From: JAQICJ01 sp041686345
GTDB taxonomy: Bacteria; Myxococcota_A; Polyangia; HGW-17
Length of the DNA stretch: 22,762 nt
Direction of reading: 5' to 3'
Assembly (NCBI GenBank): GCA_041686345.1
Contig: JAWLEA010000043.1
Span: 1 to 22,762, forward strand
In this document: in pieces, positions 16,117 to 22,762 of the stretch
How the letters are laid out: each line of letters starts with the position of its first letter
Position numbering within the stretch: the first letter of the stretch is position 1
Translations under genes and position numbers: made by a program
The notes under the pieces: generated by a model
Told to the model about the DNA's origin: nothing
Databases searched by the model: none
The model's input: only the letters and a program-made list of their open reading frames with translations

Positions 16117-17152
16117 ACGCAAAAACAGACATCTTGAATATTTCAAAAAACATCCTGAGCTTTCTGCAAAAAATACCACCCTTTTTGAAGAAGTATATCC
16201 AGAGCCAAATCCGTTTGGCCAGATTGAATGGGAAAATCTTGATACCTGCTTTAGTTTCCTCAACCACACTTTCAACCTTCCCGTCCAGATTTCTTCCATC
16301 ACAGGAGGAACAAAAACTGCGGAAAAGTTCAACAAAGACCTGTATAAACTTGCCTTTAACCATAATATACCTTTCATCCTGGGAAGCCTTCGTCCCCTTT
16401 TCAACGATCCAGACTGTGTCTGGGGTTATAAATTTAATGAAAAACCCAATGTTTTCCTGGGCGCTAATCTTGGGCTTTTTCAAGCTCTCGAATACGGTTC
16501 CGACAAAATTAATTACATTATCAGGCAATACAATTTCAAGGCTCTTTATCTCCATCTCAATATCATTCAAGAAATGGTTCAACCCAAGGGTGATCGCAAT
16601 TTCACATTTAATATCAGCAACCTTCAAAAACTTTTGGATTCAATAGCAGTTCCTGTCATTATCAAAGAAACGGGATGTGGTTTTTCCTGGAGTGCTAAAT
16701 CACTACTGAAAAAAATCAAACCTGCAGGTATTGAAATCTCTGGAGCGGGAGGAACATCTTTTCTGGCTGTAGAACTTGACAATCTATCCCGGAAGGAACA
16801 GGAACTCCATGTTCCTTTTAAAAATTGGGGGATTCCCACAGCTGCTTCCCTGCTGAATTTATCTGATCTGAAATCCTTTAAAATAGCTTCCGGCGGCATC
16901 AGAACAGGTTTGGATGTTGCCAAAGCTATTATTCTGGGAGTTGATTGCGCGGGATTAGCCGCTCCATTTTATATTGCGTGGCACAGGCATGGATATAAAG
17001 GCTTGAATAACCTTATCAAAACAATTTCCTATCAACTTAAATTAAGTATGGTTCTTTGTGGAGCGGCTAATCTGGATCAACTCTCCCACACTCCGTATCG
17101 GCTTGGACCATCACTTCAAAACTATCTCCAACCTCCTCTTTATAATGCATAA
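16094..17152 (+). CDS. fni: Type 2 isopentenyl-diphosphate delta-isomerase (FMN-dependent)
   Basis: A 352-residue cytosolic enzyme that interconverts isopentenyl and dimethylallyl diphosphate using reduced FMN, Mg2+ and NAD(P)H; normal length for the family. Seen in order: RKNRHL (9-14), the substrate-binding start; ITGGT (69-73); GSLR (97-100, usually GSQR); NLG (125-127); LHLNIIQEMVQPKGD (153-167) with the family's catalytic Gln (159) and Mg-binding Glu (160); KETGCGFS (191-198); SGAGGTSF (216-223); ASGGIRTGLDVAKA (265-278) for FMN phosphate binding. PKGD replaces the usual PEGD. The start ATG lies inside the end of the HEAT gene (23-base overlap) with no clear Shine-Dalgarno, suggesting translational coupling. 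The mvk start overlaps its stop by eight bases. The pairing with mvk indicates a mevalonate-pathway role. Confidence 0.96.
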   Translation: MSDNIIHKRKNRHLEYFKKHPELSAKNTTLFEEVYPEPNPFGQIEWENLDTCFSFLNHTFNLPVQISSITGGTKTAEKFNKDLYKLAFNHNIPFILGSLRPLFNDPDCVWGYKFNEKPNVFLGANLGLFQALEYGSDKINYIIRQYNFKALYLHLNIIQEMVQPKGDRNFTFNISNLQKLLDSIAVPVIIKETGCGFSWSAKSLLKKIKPAGIEISGAGGTSFLAVELDNLSRKEQELHVPFKNWGIPTAASLLNLSDLKSFKIASGGIRTGLDVAKAIILGVDCAGLAAPFYIAWHRHGYKGLNNLIKTISYQLKLSMVLCGAANLDQLSHTPYRLGPSLQNYLQPPLYNA

Positions 17153-18110
17153 TTATCATTCTCAATCTATAGATTCAGCAGGAAAAATAATTATTCTGGG
17201 TGAACATTCCGTTGTCTATGGAGCACCCGCTCTGGCTTTTCCACTCAACAAAGCTGTGAAGGCTGATTATCTGGAAAGAAATGATAACCAGTTTAAACTT
17301 TTTTCAGCGGAAGGCGAAATTTTGGATCCTCTGGTCGGAAAAGCTCTCTCCAAATTGCGCACTTTGTCAGATGCTGCAGGTTTTGATCTCACAATCACCA
17401 GGAACCAGCTTCCTCCTGGTTCAGGACTGGGTAGCAGTGCAGCATTATCTTTTTTGCTGGCCAAAACAGTGTTGCTGTTGGAGCGGAATTCACCACCGAA
17501 ACTGCATCAACTCCATGAACTTACCCATGAATTGGAAAAAATATTTCATAAATATCCTTCCGGCATTGACGATACTGTGGTCTGCCATCGCAAACCGGTT
17601 ATTTTTCAAAAGAAGGGTTACCCCAATTCTTCTCAACTTAAAGGTAATATTTTCACAAAGGAAATATTTTTCCCAAATCTCTCTTTACCTGATTATCTGC
17701 AATTTTCCATATGTTATTCAAAAACAGGAACCAGTACCCGCAAAATGGTGAAAATGTTGAAAGAGCGGCTGGATTCCAAAAAATCACTTACAAATTTTAA
17801 AAAGAAAATGGAAGATATTTTCACCCAAGCCATGCTCAACTGGAAATCGAATAAATTTATTTCCTTGGGCAAAAAACTCACTTTAGCCCATTCCATTTAC
17901 AGGCAACTTGGTATATCAACTCCTCAATTGGATGATATTGTAGAAACTGCATTGAACAAGGGAGCTTCAGGAGCAAAACTAAGCGGTTCCGGAGGAGGGG
18001 GTTGTGTGATAATACTGCACCAAAAAAAACATCTTCTGCCAATTAAAAACGAACTTCAAAACAAGGGCTATCCGGTCTTGAGAATTAGTCCTTCATTAAC
18101 CCAATTATAA
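17145..18110 (+). CDS. mvk: Mevalonate kinase (GHMP family)
   Basis: Phosphorylates (R)-mevalonate with ATP to 5-phosphomevalonate in isoprenoid synthesis. I take ATG 17145 (321 residues) rather than an upstream in-frame ATG at 17058. The shorter form starts just before the conserved N-terminal strand and gives the usual family length; the extra 29 residues would lie wholly inside fni. Motifs: AGKIIILGEHSVVYGAPA (12-29) with the conserved Lys13 and Glu20; the GHMP phosphate loop PPGSGLGSSAA (90-100); PSGIDD (138-143) with the predicted catalytic Asp142; and GAKLSGSGGGGC (276-287). These fit mevalonate kinase better than phosphomevalonate kinase or the decarboxylase. It overlaps fni by eight bases, so the two are almost certainly cotranscribed and coupled. 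The remaining mevalonate genes (mvaS, mvaA, pmk, mvaD) are not in the window. Confidence 0.93.
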   Translation: MHNYHSQSIDSAGKIIILGEHSVVYGAPALAFPLNKAVKADYLERNDNQFKLFSAEGEILDPLVGKALSKLRTLSDAAGFDLTITRNQLPPGSGLGSSAALSFLLAKTVLLLERNSPPKLHQLHELTHELEKIFHKYPSGIDDTVVCHRKPVIFQKKGYPNSSQLKGNIFTKEIFFPNLSLPDYLQFSICYSKTGTSTRKMVKMLKERLDSKKSLTNFKKKMEDIFTQAMLNWKSNKFISLGKKLTLAHSIYRQLGISTPQLDDIVETALNKGASGAKLSGSGGGGCVIILHQKKHLLPIKNELQNKGYPVLRISPSLTQL

Positions 18111-18321
18111 CATTGTGTTACAGCATTACCTTCCTGGAAATAATCCGGCTGTTTTCCATGGATTTTAAGTCCTGTTTATGTTATAAGAAATTGAAATTTG
18201 AGGCAACACATTAACTGTCTTATTTATTCCATGAACCAAATACTACATTGTAAAATGGGTTAATGTTGTTTATTTCCTGAAATTAATCTTTTTTACACTT
18301 ATTCAAAAATACTCATCTTTC

Positions 18322-18346
18322 CCGTTTCTGGTATTCCCTGAAACGG
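18322..18346 (+). promoter_or_regulatory. Inverted repeat in the gyrB leader
   Basis: CCGTTTC (18322-18328) and GAAACGG (18340-18346) form a perfect 7-bp stem with an 11-base loop, 24 bases before the gyrB ATG. Only ATTTT follows, so termination is unlikely. It could be a leader hairpin or operator; supercoiling-sensitive control of gyrB is known in other bacteria, but nothing here proves it. Confidence 0.4.
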
Positions 18347-18370
18347 CAGATTTTATCACAATGGACTATT

Positions 18371-20827
18371 ATGGACGAAATTATCAAAAACAATGAAAAT
18401 ATTTATGATGCAAATTCGGTAAAAATTCTTGAAGGACTCAGTGCTGTCAGAAAAAGACCGGGAATGTACATAGGAGATACAGACGACGGAACTGGACTTC
18501 ACCACATGATCTTCGAAGTAGTCGACAACAGTGTTGATGAATATCTGGCCGATGTTTGTGATCGAATAACCGTTATTATCCATGGAGACAACAGTGTCAC
18601 AGTCGAAGATAATGGACGCGGCATCCCTGTAGGTATGCATGAAACTGGCAAATCGGCTCTTGAAGTTATTCTTACCGAGCTTCATGCCGGAGGCAAATTC
18701 GACAACTCCAGCTACAAAGTTTCAGGAGGACTCCACGGAGTAGGTCTCAGCGCTGTAAATGCCTTATCGAAAAGACTTATCTGTGAGGTAAAAAAAGAAG
18801 GCCTGATTCATCGAATCGAATGTTCCAGAGGATTAGTCAAAAAAGAACTCGAAGTTATTGGTAAATTTGATGATCCCGGTAAAATGGGAACAAAAGTCAC
18901 TTTCTGGCCTGACAAAGAAATTTTTTCAAAAGTCGATTTTTCCTACGATATTCTATTGCACAGACTCCGTCAGATATCTTTTCTCAATCCGGGTCTTAAA
19001 ATAGTTTTCAAAGATGAAAGTAACGATAAAGTTGCTGTTTTTGATTCCCAAAGGGGGCTCCCTGCTTATGTAGAATACATGTCCAAAAACAAAACCTATC
19101 TTCACAATAAACCTCTTTATTTTGAAGGAGAAAGAGAAGGCATTATTATTATGATTGCCTTATTGTGGACTGATTCTCTGCAAGAAAAAGTTATCTGCTT
19201 TACCAACAATATTCCCAATAAAGACGGTGGAAGCCATTTAACTGGTCTGCGCCGTTCCCTTACCAGAACCATAAATGATTACGGCAACCGGAATAATTTA
19301 TTCAAAGATTTAAAAAACTCCCCCACAGGCAATGATGTCAGGGAAGGACTTGTTTCCGTAATTTCAGTAAAACATCCTGATCCAAAATTCAATTCTCAGA
19401 CCAAAAATAAACTTGTTTCATCAGAAGTTGCCGGTGTTGTAGAAAGTATAGTTACCGAACAACTTTCCCTTCTACTCGAAGAAACTCCCGCTTTTGCCAG
19501 AAAAATCATTTCCAAAGTGGTTACTGCCGTAAGAGCTCGGGAAGCAGCCCGCAAAGCAAGAGAAACTATCAGAAGAAAAGGAGTTCTTTCCTCCACTTCT
19601 CTTCCGGGAAAATTGGCTGATTGCCAGGAAAGAGACCCTGCGAAATCCGAACTTTTTATCGTTGAGGGCGACAGTGCCGGCGGAAGTGCCAAACAAGGAA
19701 GAGATCGACACACCCAAGCAATTCTTCCTCTTAAAGGTAAAATTCTCAATGTGGAAAAAGCAAGACAGGATAAAATGCTTTCTTCTCAGGAAATTGTTTC
19801 TTTGATTACAGCTTTGGGCACAGGAATAGGCCAGGATAATTTCGATATCAACAAAATCCGATATCATAAAATTATCCTGATGACAGATGCCGATGTAGAC
19901 GGCAGCCATATCAGGACCCTGCTCCTCACATTTTTCTATAGAAAAATGAAAGATATTATCGATAAAGGCTATCTTTATATTGCCCAGCCCCCTCTTTTCC
20001 TGGTTAGCAGAGGCAAAAAGAAAACCTATATCAAAAATGAAAGTGAATTGGAAAAATATCTGATAAATCTTGCCTCTGGCAATGGTGATCTGATTATTGG
20101 AGAAAACAAATATTCTGAAAAAAATCTTTCAGAAATTTTATCTCTGATTTTCCAATATAAACAAACTATTAAAAAACTCGCTCCCAATATTCACCCCGTT
20201 GTAATCCATCAAATCCTCAAACTTGATTTCTTCAAAACTCCTGGTGTTCTTACCCACCACAAACTTGATGATTTCATCCAAAATATCAACGACATCCTTC
20301 AAAACAACGAACTTGTCAATGAATTAAATATTGAAAAATTCATAGATGAAGACGATGAAGGATTCACTGTTGAGGGAGAAGATAACTCTTTTTCCATCAG
20401 TCTCGAATATTTTGAAGACAATATAAAAAGAAGTCTGATTATCAATGAACCATTTATTGAATCTCCAGAATTGGAAGAGGCTTTTGAACAAAAAAACAAA
20501 CTTGAGCCTTATCGCACTGATAAATATAAAATCATTGCTGACAATAAAGCTTTAATTTTCGAGAATCCCCTTGATGTTCTTACAAAATTTGAAGCTCTGA
20601 CTAAAAAAGGTCTCTATATTCAAAGATACAAGGGTCTTGGTGAAATGAACCCGGATCAACTCTGGAAAACAACCATGAATGAAGAATCGAGAGTTCTGCT
20701 CCAGGTTAAAATAACCGATGCTGTTGAATGTGACGAAGTTTTCACCAAACTCATGGGAGATAATGTCAGCCCTCGCAGAGAATTTATCGAAAACAATGCC
20801 TTGATGGTGAGAAATCTAGATGTCTAA
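18371..20827 (+). CDS. gyrB: DNA gyrase subunit B
   Basis: An 818-residue ATPase subunit of gyrase (with GyrA, not seen here) that introduces negative supercoils. Seen in order: EGLSAVRKRPGMYIG (21-35); FEVVDNSVDE (48-57) with catalytic Glu49 and Mg-binding Asn53; DNGRGIPVG (80-88); GGLHGVGLSAVN (119-130); the transducer domain; TOPRIM LFIVEGDSAGGSA near 428-440 (Glu432) and DADVDGSH (506-513); and QRYKGLGEMNPDQLW near 750-765. About 200 residues separate the TOPRIM core from the QRYKGLGEM tail, as in the long (E. coli-like) GyrB form rather than the short 640-residue form; the insert is acidic. The ATG at 18371 has no good Shine-Dalgarno. An out-of-frame ATG ten bases upstream opens an 11-codon frame. 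It overlaps the next gene by eight bases. Confidence 0.98.
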   Translation: MDEIIKNNENIYDANSVKILEGLSAVRKRPGMYIGDTDDGTGLHHMIFEVVDNSVDEYLADVCDRITVIIHGDNSVTVEDNGRGIPVGMHETGKSALEVILTELHAGGKFDNSSYKVSGGLHGVGLSAVNALSKRLICEVKKEGLIHRIECSRGLVKKELEVIGKFDDPGKMGTKVTFWPDKEIFSKVDFSYDILLHRLRQISFLNPGLKIVFKDESNDKVAVFDSQRGLPAYVEYMSKNKTYLHNKPLYFEGEREGIIIMIALLWTDSLQEKVICFTNNIPNKDGGSHLTGLRRSLTRTINDYGNRNNLFKDLKNSPTGNDVREGLVSVISVKHPDPKFNSQTKNKLVSSEVAGVVESIVTEQLSLLLEETPAFARKIISKVVTAVRAREAARKARETIRRKGVLSSTSLPGKLADCQERDPAKSELFIVEGDSAGGSAKQGRDRHTQAILPLKGKILNVEKARQDKMLSSQEIVSLITALGTGIGQDNFDINKIRYHKIILMTDADVDGSHIRTLLLTFFYRKMKDIIDKGYLYIAQPPLFLVSRGKKKTYIKNESELEKYLINLASGNGDLIIGENKYSEKNLSEILSLIFQYKQTIKKLAPNIHPVVIHQILKLDFFKTPGVLTHHKLDDFIQNINDILQNNELVNELNIEKFIDEDDEGFTVEGEDNSFSISLEYFEDNIKRSLIINEPFIESPELEEAFEQKNKLEPYRTDKYKIIADNKALIFENPLDVLTKFEALTKKGLYIQRYKGLGEMNPDQLWKTTMNEESRVLLQVKITDAVECDEVFTKLMGDNVSPRREFIENNALMVRNLDV

Positions 20828-21656
20828 TTTTTTTGCCAAAATACTATTCAGAAAAAAAACCAGCAGACTTGAAAAATTATCTCAAGCTCTTCTTCATCTT
20901 GGTGAGGGCAAAATTCGTGAAACTGTTAAATTGCTCAATGAAGCCAAACCAACCAGATATGTGGAAGATATTGGTCTTTATTATTTTGTTAAAGGCAGGC
21001 TGGCTCTGGAACTGATGGAACTTGAGAAAGGTGAAATCTATCTTAATGCTGCCTGGACCCTTGGGTTCCACAAATTAACGCTCTATGTATCCCTTGCCTT
21101 GGCCAAAGCTCGCTTGCGCAGGTTTGGAGAGGCAAAAGAACTGCTGATAATCGCCAAAAACCTGATTGGAGAAATACCCGACAAAGATGCAGAAAAAGAT
21201 TCTGAAACAATGCAATTGTTGGAAACCAGTCAGATTATTCAAGCTCTTTTGGAATTAATGGATGATATTTCCAAAGGAAAAGGGAAAAAAGAAGTCAGCA
21301 AACTTTTTGACAAAGCCTGTAAAAAACATCTACACCGCAAAACTTCCACCAAACTCTCTCGCCAAAATTGGAAAAAGCTTTTTGATGCAACCATCAAAAA
21401 TGAACCGGAACTCCTCTACCAGATGAATGAATCCTGGGTAGCAGTACTTGGAGAATACTACAGACAGAAATACAAAGGATATTGGGAATTTGGCCTTGAA
21501 GCTCTTGATCATGCAGTTGTGATCAAGGGTGTAGCCTACAGACCATTCAATATCCTCAAAAATTTTTACAACGGCATTATAGAATTTGAACAGGTCCTCA
21601 AGCCGGAATCAGATTTTTCCATGATTTTTTTTGAAGAAGAAGGGCTTCAACCTTAA
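20820..21656 (+). CDS. Hypothetical TPR-like helical protein
   Basis: A 278-residue cytoplasmic protein with no signal peptide or membrane segment. The ATG overlaps the gyrB stop by eight bases, so translation is probably coupled to gyrB. Residues about 18-125 look like three TPR-like helix pairs (SQALLHLGEGKIRETVKLLNEA, then LYYFVKGRLALELMELEKGEIYLNAAWTLG, then LALAKARLRRFGEAKELLIIAKN). The C-terminal half is helical and aromatic-rich (SWVAVLGEYYRQKYKGYWEFGLEALDHA) and is not recognised. No catalytic motif is visible. Chromosomal coupling to gyrB does not define a function; a protein-protein adaptor is a guess. Confidence 0.75.
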   Translation: MSNFFAKILFRKKTSRLEKLSQALLHLGEGKIRETVKLLNEAKPTRYVEDIGLYYFVKGRLALELMELEKGEIYLNAAWTLGFHKLTLYVSLALAKARLRRFGEAKELLIIAKNLIGEIPDKDAEKDSETMQLLETSQIIQALLELMDDISKGKGKKEVSKLFDKACKKHLHRKTSTKLSRQNWKKLFDATIKNEPELLYQMNESWVAVLGEYYRQKYKGYWEFGLEALDHAVVIKGVAYRPFNILKNFYNGIIEFEQVLKPESDFSMIFFEEEGLQP

Positions 21657-21713
21657 TATCCAAGATATACCAACTATGAGAATTGGTTTAATCTTTTTTC
21701 ATTTTTATTGTAC

Positions 21714-21719
21714 TATAAT
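21714..21719 (+). promoter_or_regulatory. Candidate -10 box for the kinase gene
   Basis: A perfect TATAAT lies 89 bases before the kinase ATG in the gap after the TPR-like gene. At the expected -35 distance there is only ATCTTT, so the promoter would need an activator or be weak. The palindrome at 21727-21742 would straddle the start of transcription. Confidence 0.4.
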
Positions 21720-21726
21720 TTCATTC

Positions 21727-21742
21727 AGGGTAAATTTACCCT
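21727..21742. promoter_or_regulatory. Perfect 16-bp palindrome, possible operator of the kinase gene
   Basis: AGGGTAAATTTACCCT is fully symmetric and begins eight bases after the TATAAT, where a repressor would block transcription start. It is not followed by a T-run. Chance expectation for any 16-bp palindrome in a window this size is below one, but not negligible. Confidence 0.45.
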
Positions 21743-21808
21743 CAACAACACCAACACCTTTATTTAGTTTTTTGCAGGCATTGAGCCGCAAGTAGTTCAG
21801 GATAACTT

Positions 21809-22762
21809 ATGTTCCCAGTAAAATACGGCAAATATGAACTCCTGGAAAGAATCGCCAGGGGTGGGATGGCTGAAATATACAAGGCACGCATCACAGGGGA
21901 AGCCGGTTTTCAGAAGTTACTTGCTCTCAAAAAACTTCATGCCCACCTGTCCGAAAATCATGAAATGGTAAATATGCTCAAAGATGAAGCAAATATTGTT
22001 TCGAATATGATGCATCCAAATATTTGCCAGGTTTATGATCTGGGCAAAGTTGAAGACACTTATTACATCGCCATGGAATATATCCATGGCAAAGATCTTT
22101 CCACAATTATCCGCAAAGAACGCAAACGCAAAAGAAAAATTCCCCTTGATATCGGTTTATTCATCATCAGACAGGTTCTAACCGGGCTTGATTATGCCCA
22201 TAGAATGGTTGATCCCACCACCGGCAACCAACTGAATATCGTTCATCGTGACATTAGTCCTCAAAATATTATAGTTTCCTACAGTGGCGGCATCAAAGTT
22301 ATCGACTTTGGAATTGCCAAAGCTACTCAAGGATTGCATCATACCCAGGACGGAGTTATCAAGGGCAAGTTTCGATATATGGCTCCAGAACAAGCCATGG
22401 GCAAAAATCTCGATCATCGAGTTGATATCTTTGCTACCGGAGTTGTCCTCTATGAAATGCTGATGGGTGAATCCCACTCGAGAGGAGCAAGTGACGCCCA
22501 ACTTATCATCAAAGCTCAAACTGCTAATTTTGAACCTATAGACAACCTGATCAAAGGGCTCCCCAAAGGCTTGGGATTGGCAGTCATGAAATCCATGGCC
22601 AAAAATATCGATAATCGTTTTCCTTCTGCCAGAACTTTTCGCAATGCCCTTGACCGAATTGTCAAAAGAGAAGGGCTGGAAGTTGCTCCGGATGTAGTTT
22701 CTTCATATTTGACTTCCCTTTTTCCAAATCCCTTTTCCAAGGGTTCAAGAGTTGATGAAATT
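21809..22762 (+). CDS. Ser/Thr protein kinase (Pkn type), cut by window end
   Basis: The 318 residues present hold a complete Hanks-type kinase domain; the frame is open to the last base, so the C-terminal part is missing. Visible motifs are the glycine loop IARGGMAEIY (15-24), Lys41 of LALKK, helix-C Glu60, HRDISPQN (146-153) with catalytic Asp148, DFG at 166-168, and a GKFRYMAPEQ activation-loop end (187-195). All catalytic residues are intact. The HRDISPQN form is common in myxobacterial kinases. A basic patch RKERKRKRK (102-110) is unusual. The start is supported by AGGA six bases upstream of the ATG. A transmembrane helix or sensor domain may follow beyond the window. It could phosphorylate ligands of the FHA domains encoded elsewhere in the window, which is inference only. 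Confidence 0.95.
   Translation, partial: MFPVKYGKYELLERIARGGMAEIYKARITGEAGFQKLLALKKLHAHLSENHEMVNMLKDEANIVSNMMHPNICQVYDLGKVEDTYYIAMEYIHGKDLSTIIRKERKRKRKIPLDIGLFIIRQVLTGLDYAHRMVDPTTGNQLNIVHRDISPQNIIVSYSGGIKVIDFGIAKATQGLHHTQDGVIKGKFRYMAPEQAMGKNLDHRVDIFATGVVLYEMLMGESHSRGASDAQLIIKAQTANFEPIDNLIKGLPKGLGLAVMKSMAKNIDNRFPSARTFRNALDRIVKREGLEVAPDVVSSYLTSLFPNPFSKGSRVDEI

Noticed and set aside
17058..17144. 29-residue N-terminal extension of mevalonate kinase
   Set aside because: It lies entirely inside fni, has no ribosome site and precedes the normal family start. ATG 17145 fits better.
18111..18180. Hairpins just after mvk (TAACA-TTG-TGTTA; TGGAAA...TTTCCA)
   Set aside because: No T-run follows and the stems are short and AT-rich, so no terminator is claimed.
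18111..18370. Possible replication origin next to gyrB
   Set aside because: No dnaA, dnaN or recF gene is nearby and I found no DnaA-box cluster (TTATCCACA) in the gap.
21669..21698. Possible terminator after the TPR-like gene (ACCAA...TTGGT then T-rich)
   Set aside because: The stem is 5 bp with a nine-base loop and the T-run is not adjacent. Too weak to call.

Overview
The window reads as chromosomal DNA from an AT-rich (roughly 40% G+C by eye) bacterium of the deltaproteobacterial/Myxococcota kind. The clues are an FHA domain fused to a CpaF-type secretion ATPase, a DUF4388 protein, a Ser/Thr kinase with the HRDISPQN catalytic loop, a MYXO-CTERM-like tail on a HEAT-repeat protein, mevalonate-pathway genes and a long-form GyrB. 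The low G+C is unusual for classic myxobacteria, so a less-studied lineage is likely. I cannot place it more exactly from sequence alone.

Left half, minus strand (about 9.9 kb down to 0.16 kb). Five genes run in the same direction. A Tad/Flp-type secretin (cpaC/rcpA-like) comes first. It is followed by an FHA-CpaF ATPase, a membrane protein with two FHA-like domains and a TPR-like C-terminus, a large lipoprotein that may be a catalytically dead M1-peptidase relative, and a DUF4388 protein. A possible intrinsic terminator follows cpaF, so the last three genes may be transcribed separately. Only two core Tad genes are present; no pilin, cpaB, cpaE or tadB/C genes are visible.

Centre, plus strand (10.36-13.85 kb). 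Divergent from the secretin is the most striking gene: a predicted 1160-residue lipoprotein that is almost entirely 43 tandem modules of about 25 residues with six cysteines each (257 Cys in total, about 22% of the protein). Part of the array has a higher-order period of three modules (74 aa, 222 bp) and nucleotide-level mosaicism, indicating recent internal duplication or gene conversion.

Right half, plus strand. A HEAT-repeat protein with a GCNC motif and C-terminal membrane segment overlaps fni (type 2 isopentenyl-diphosphate isomerase). This in turn overlaps mvk (mevalonate kinase), making a tightly packed three-gene unit that includes two isoprenoid genes. Next comes gyrB, overlapped by a small TPR-like gene. 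Last is a Ser/Thr protein kinase that runs off the window end and is preceded by a TATAAT box and a perfect 16-bp palindrome.

A possible theme is phospho-signalling (a Ser/Thr kinase plus FHA domains) coupled to an envelope secretion/pilus machine, with a very large disulfide-rich surface lipoprotein beside it. The physical arrangement is seen in the sequence; the functional link is inference. No tRNA, rRNA, insertion sequence, CRISPR array or prophage gene was seen.
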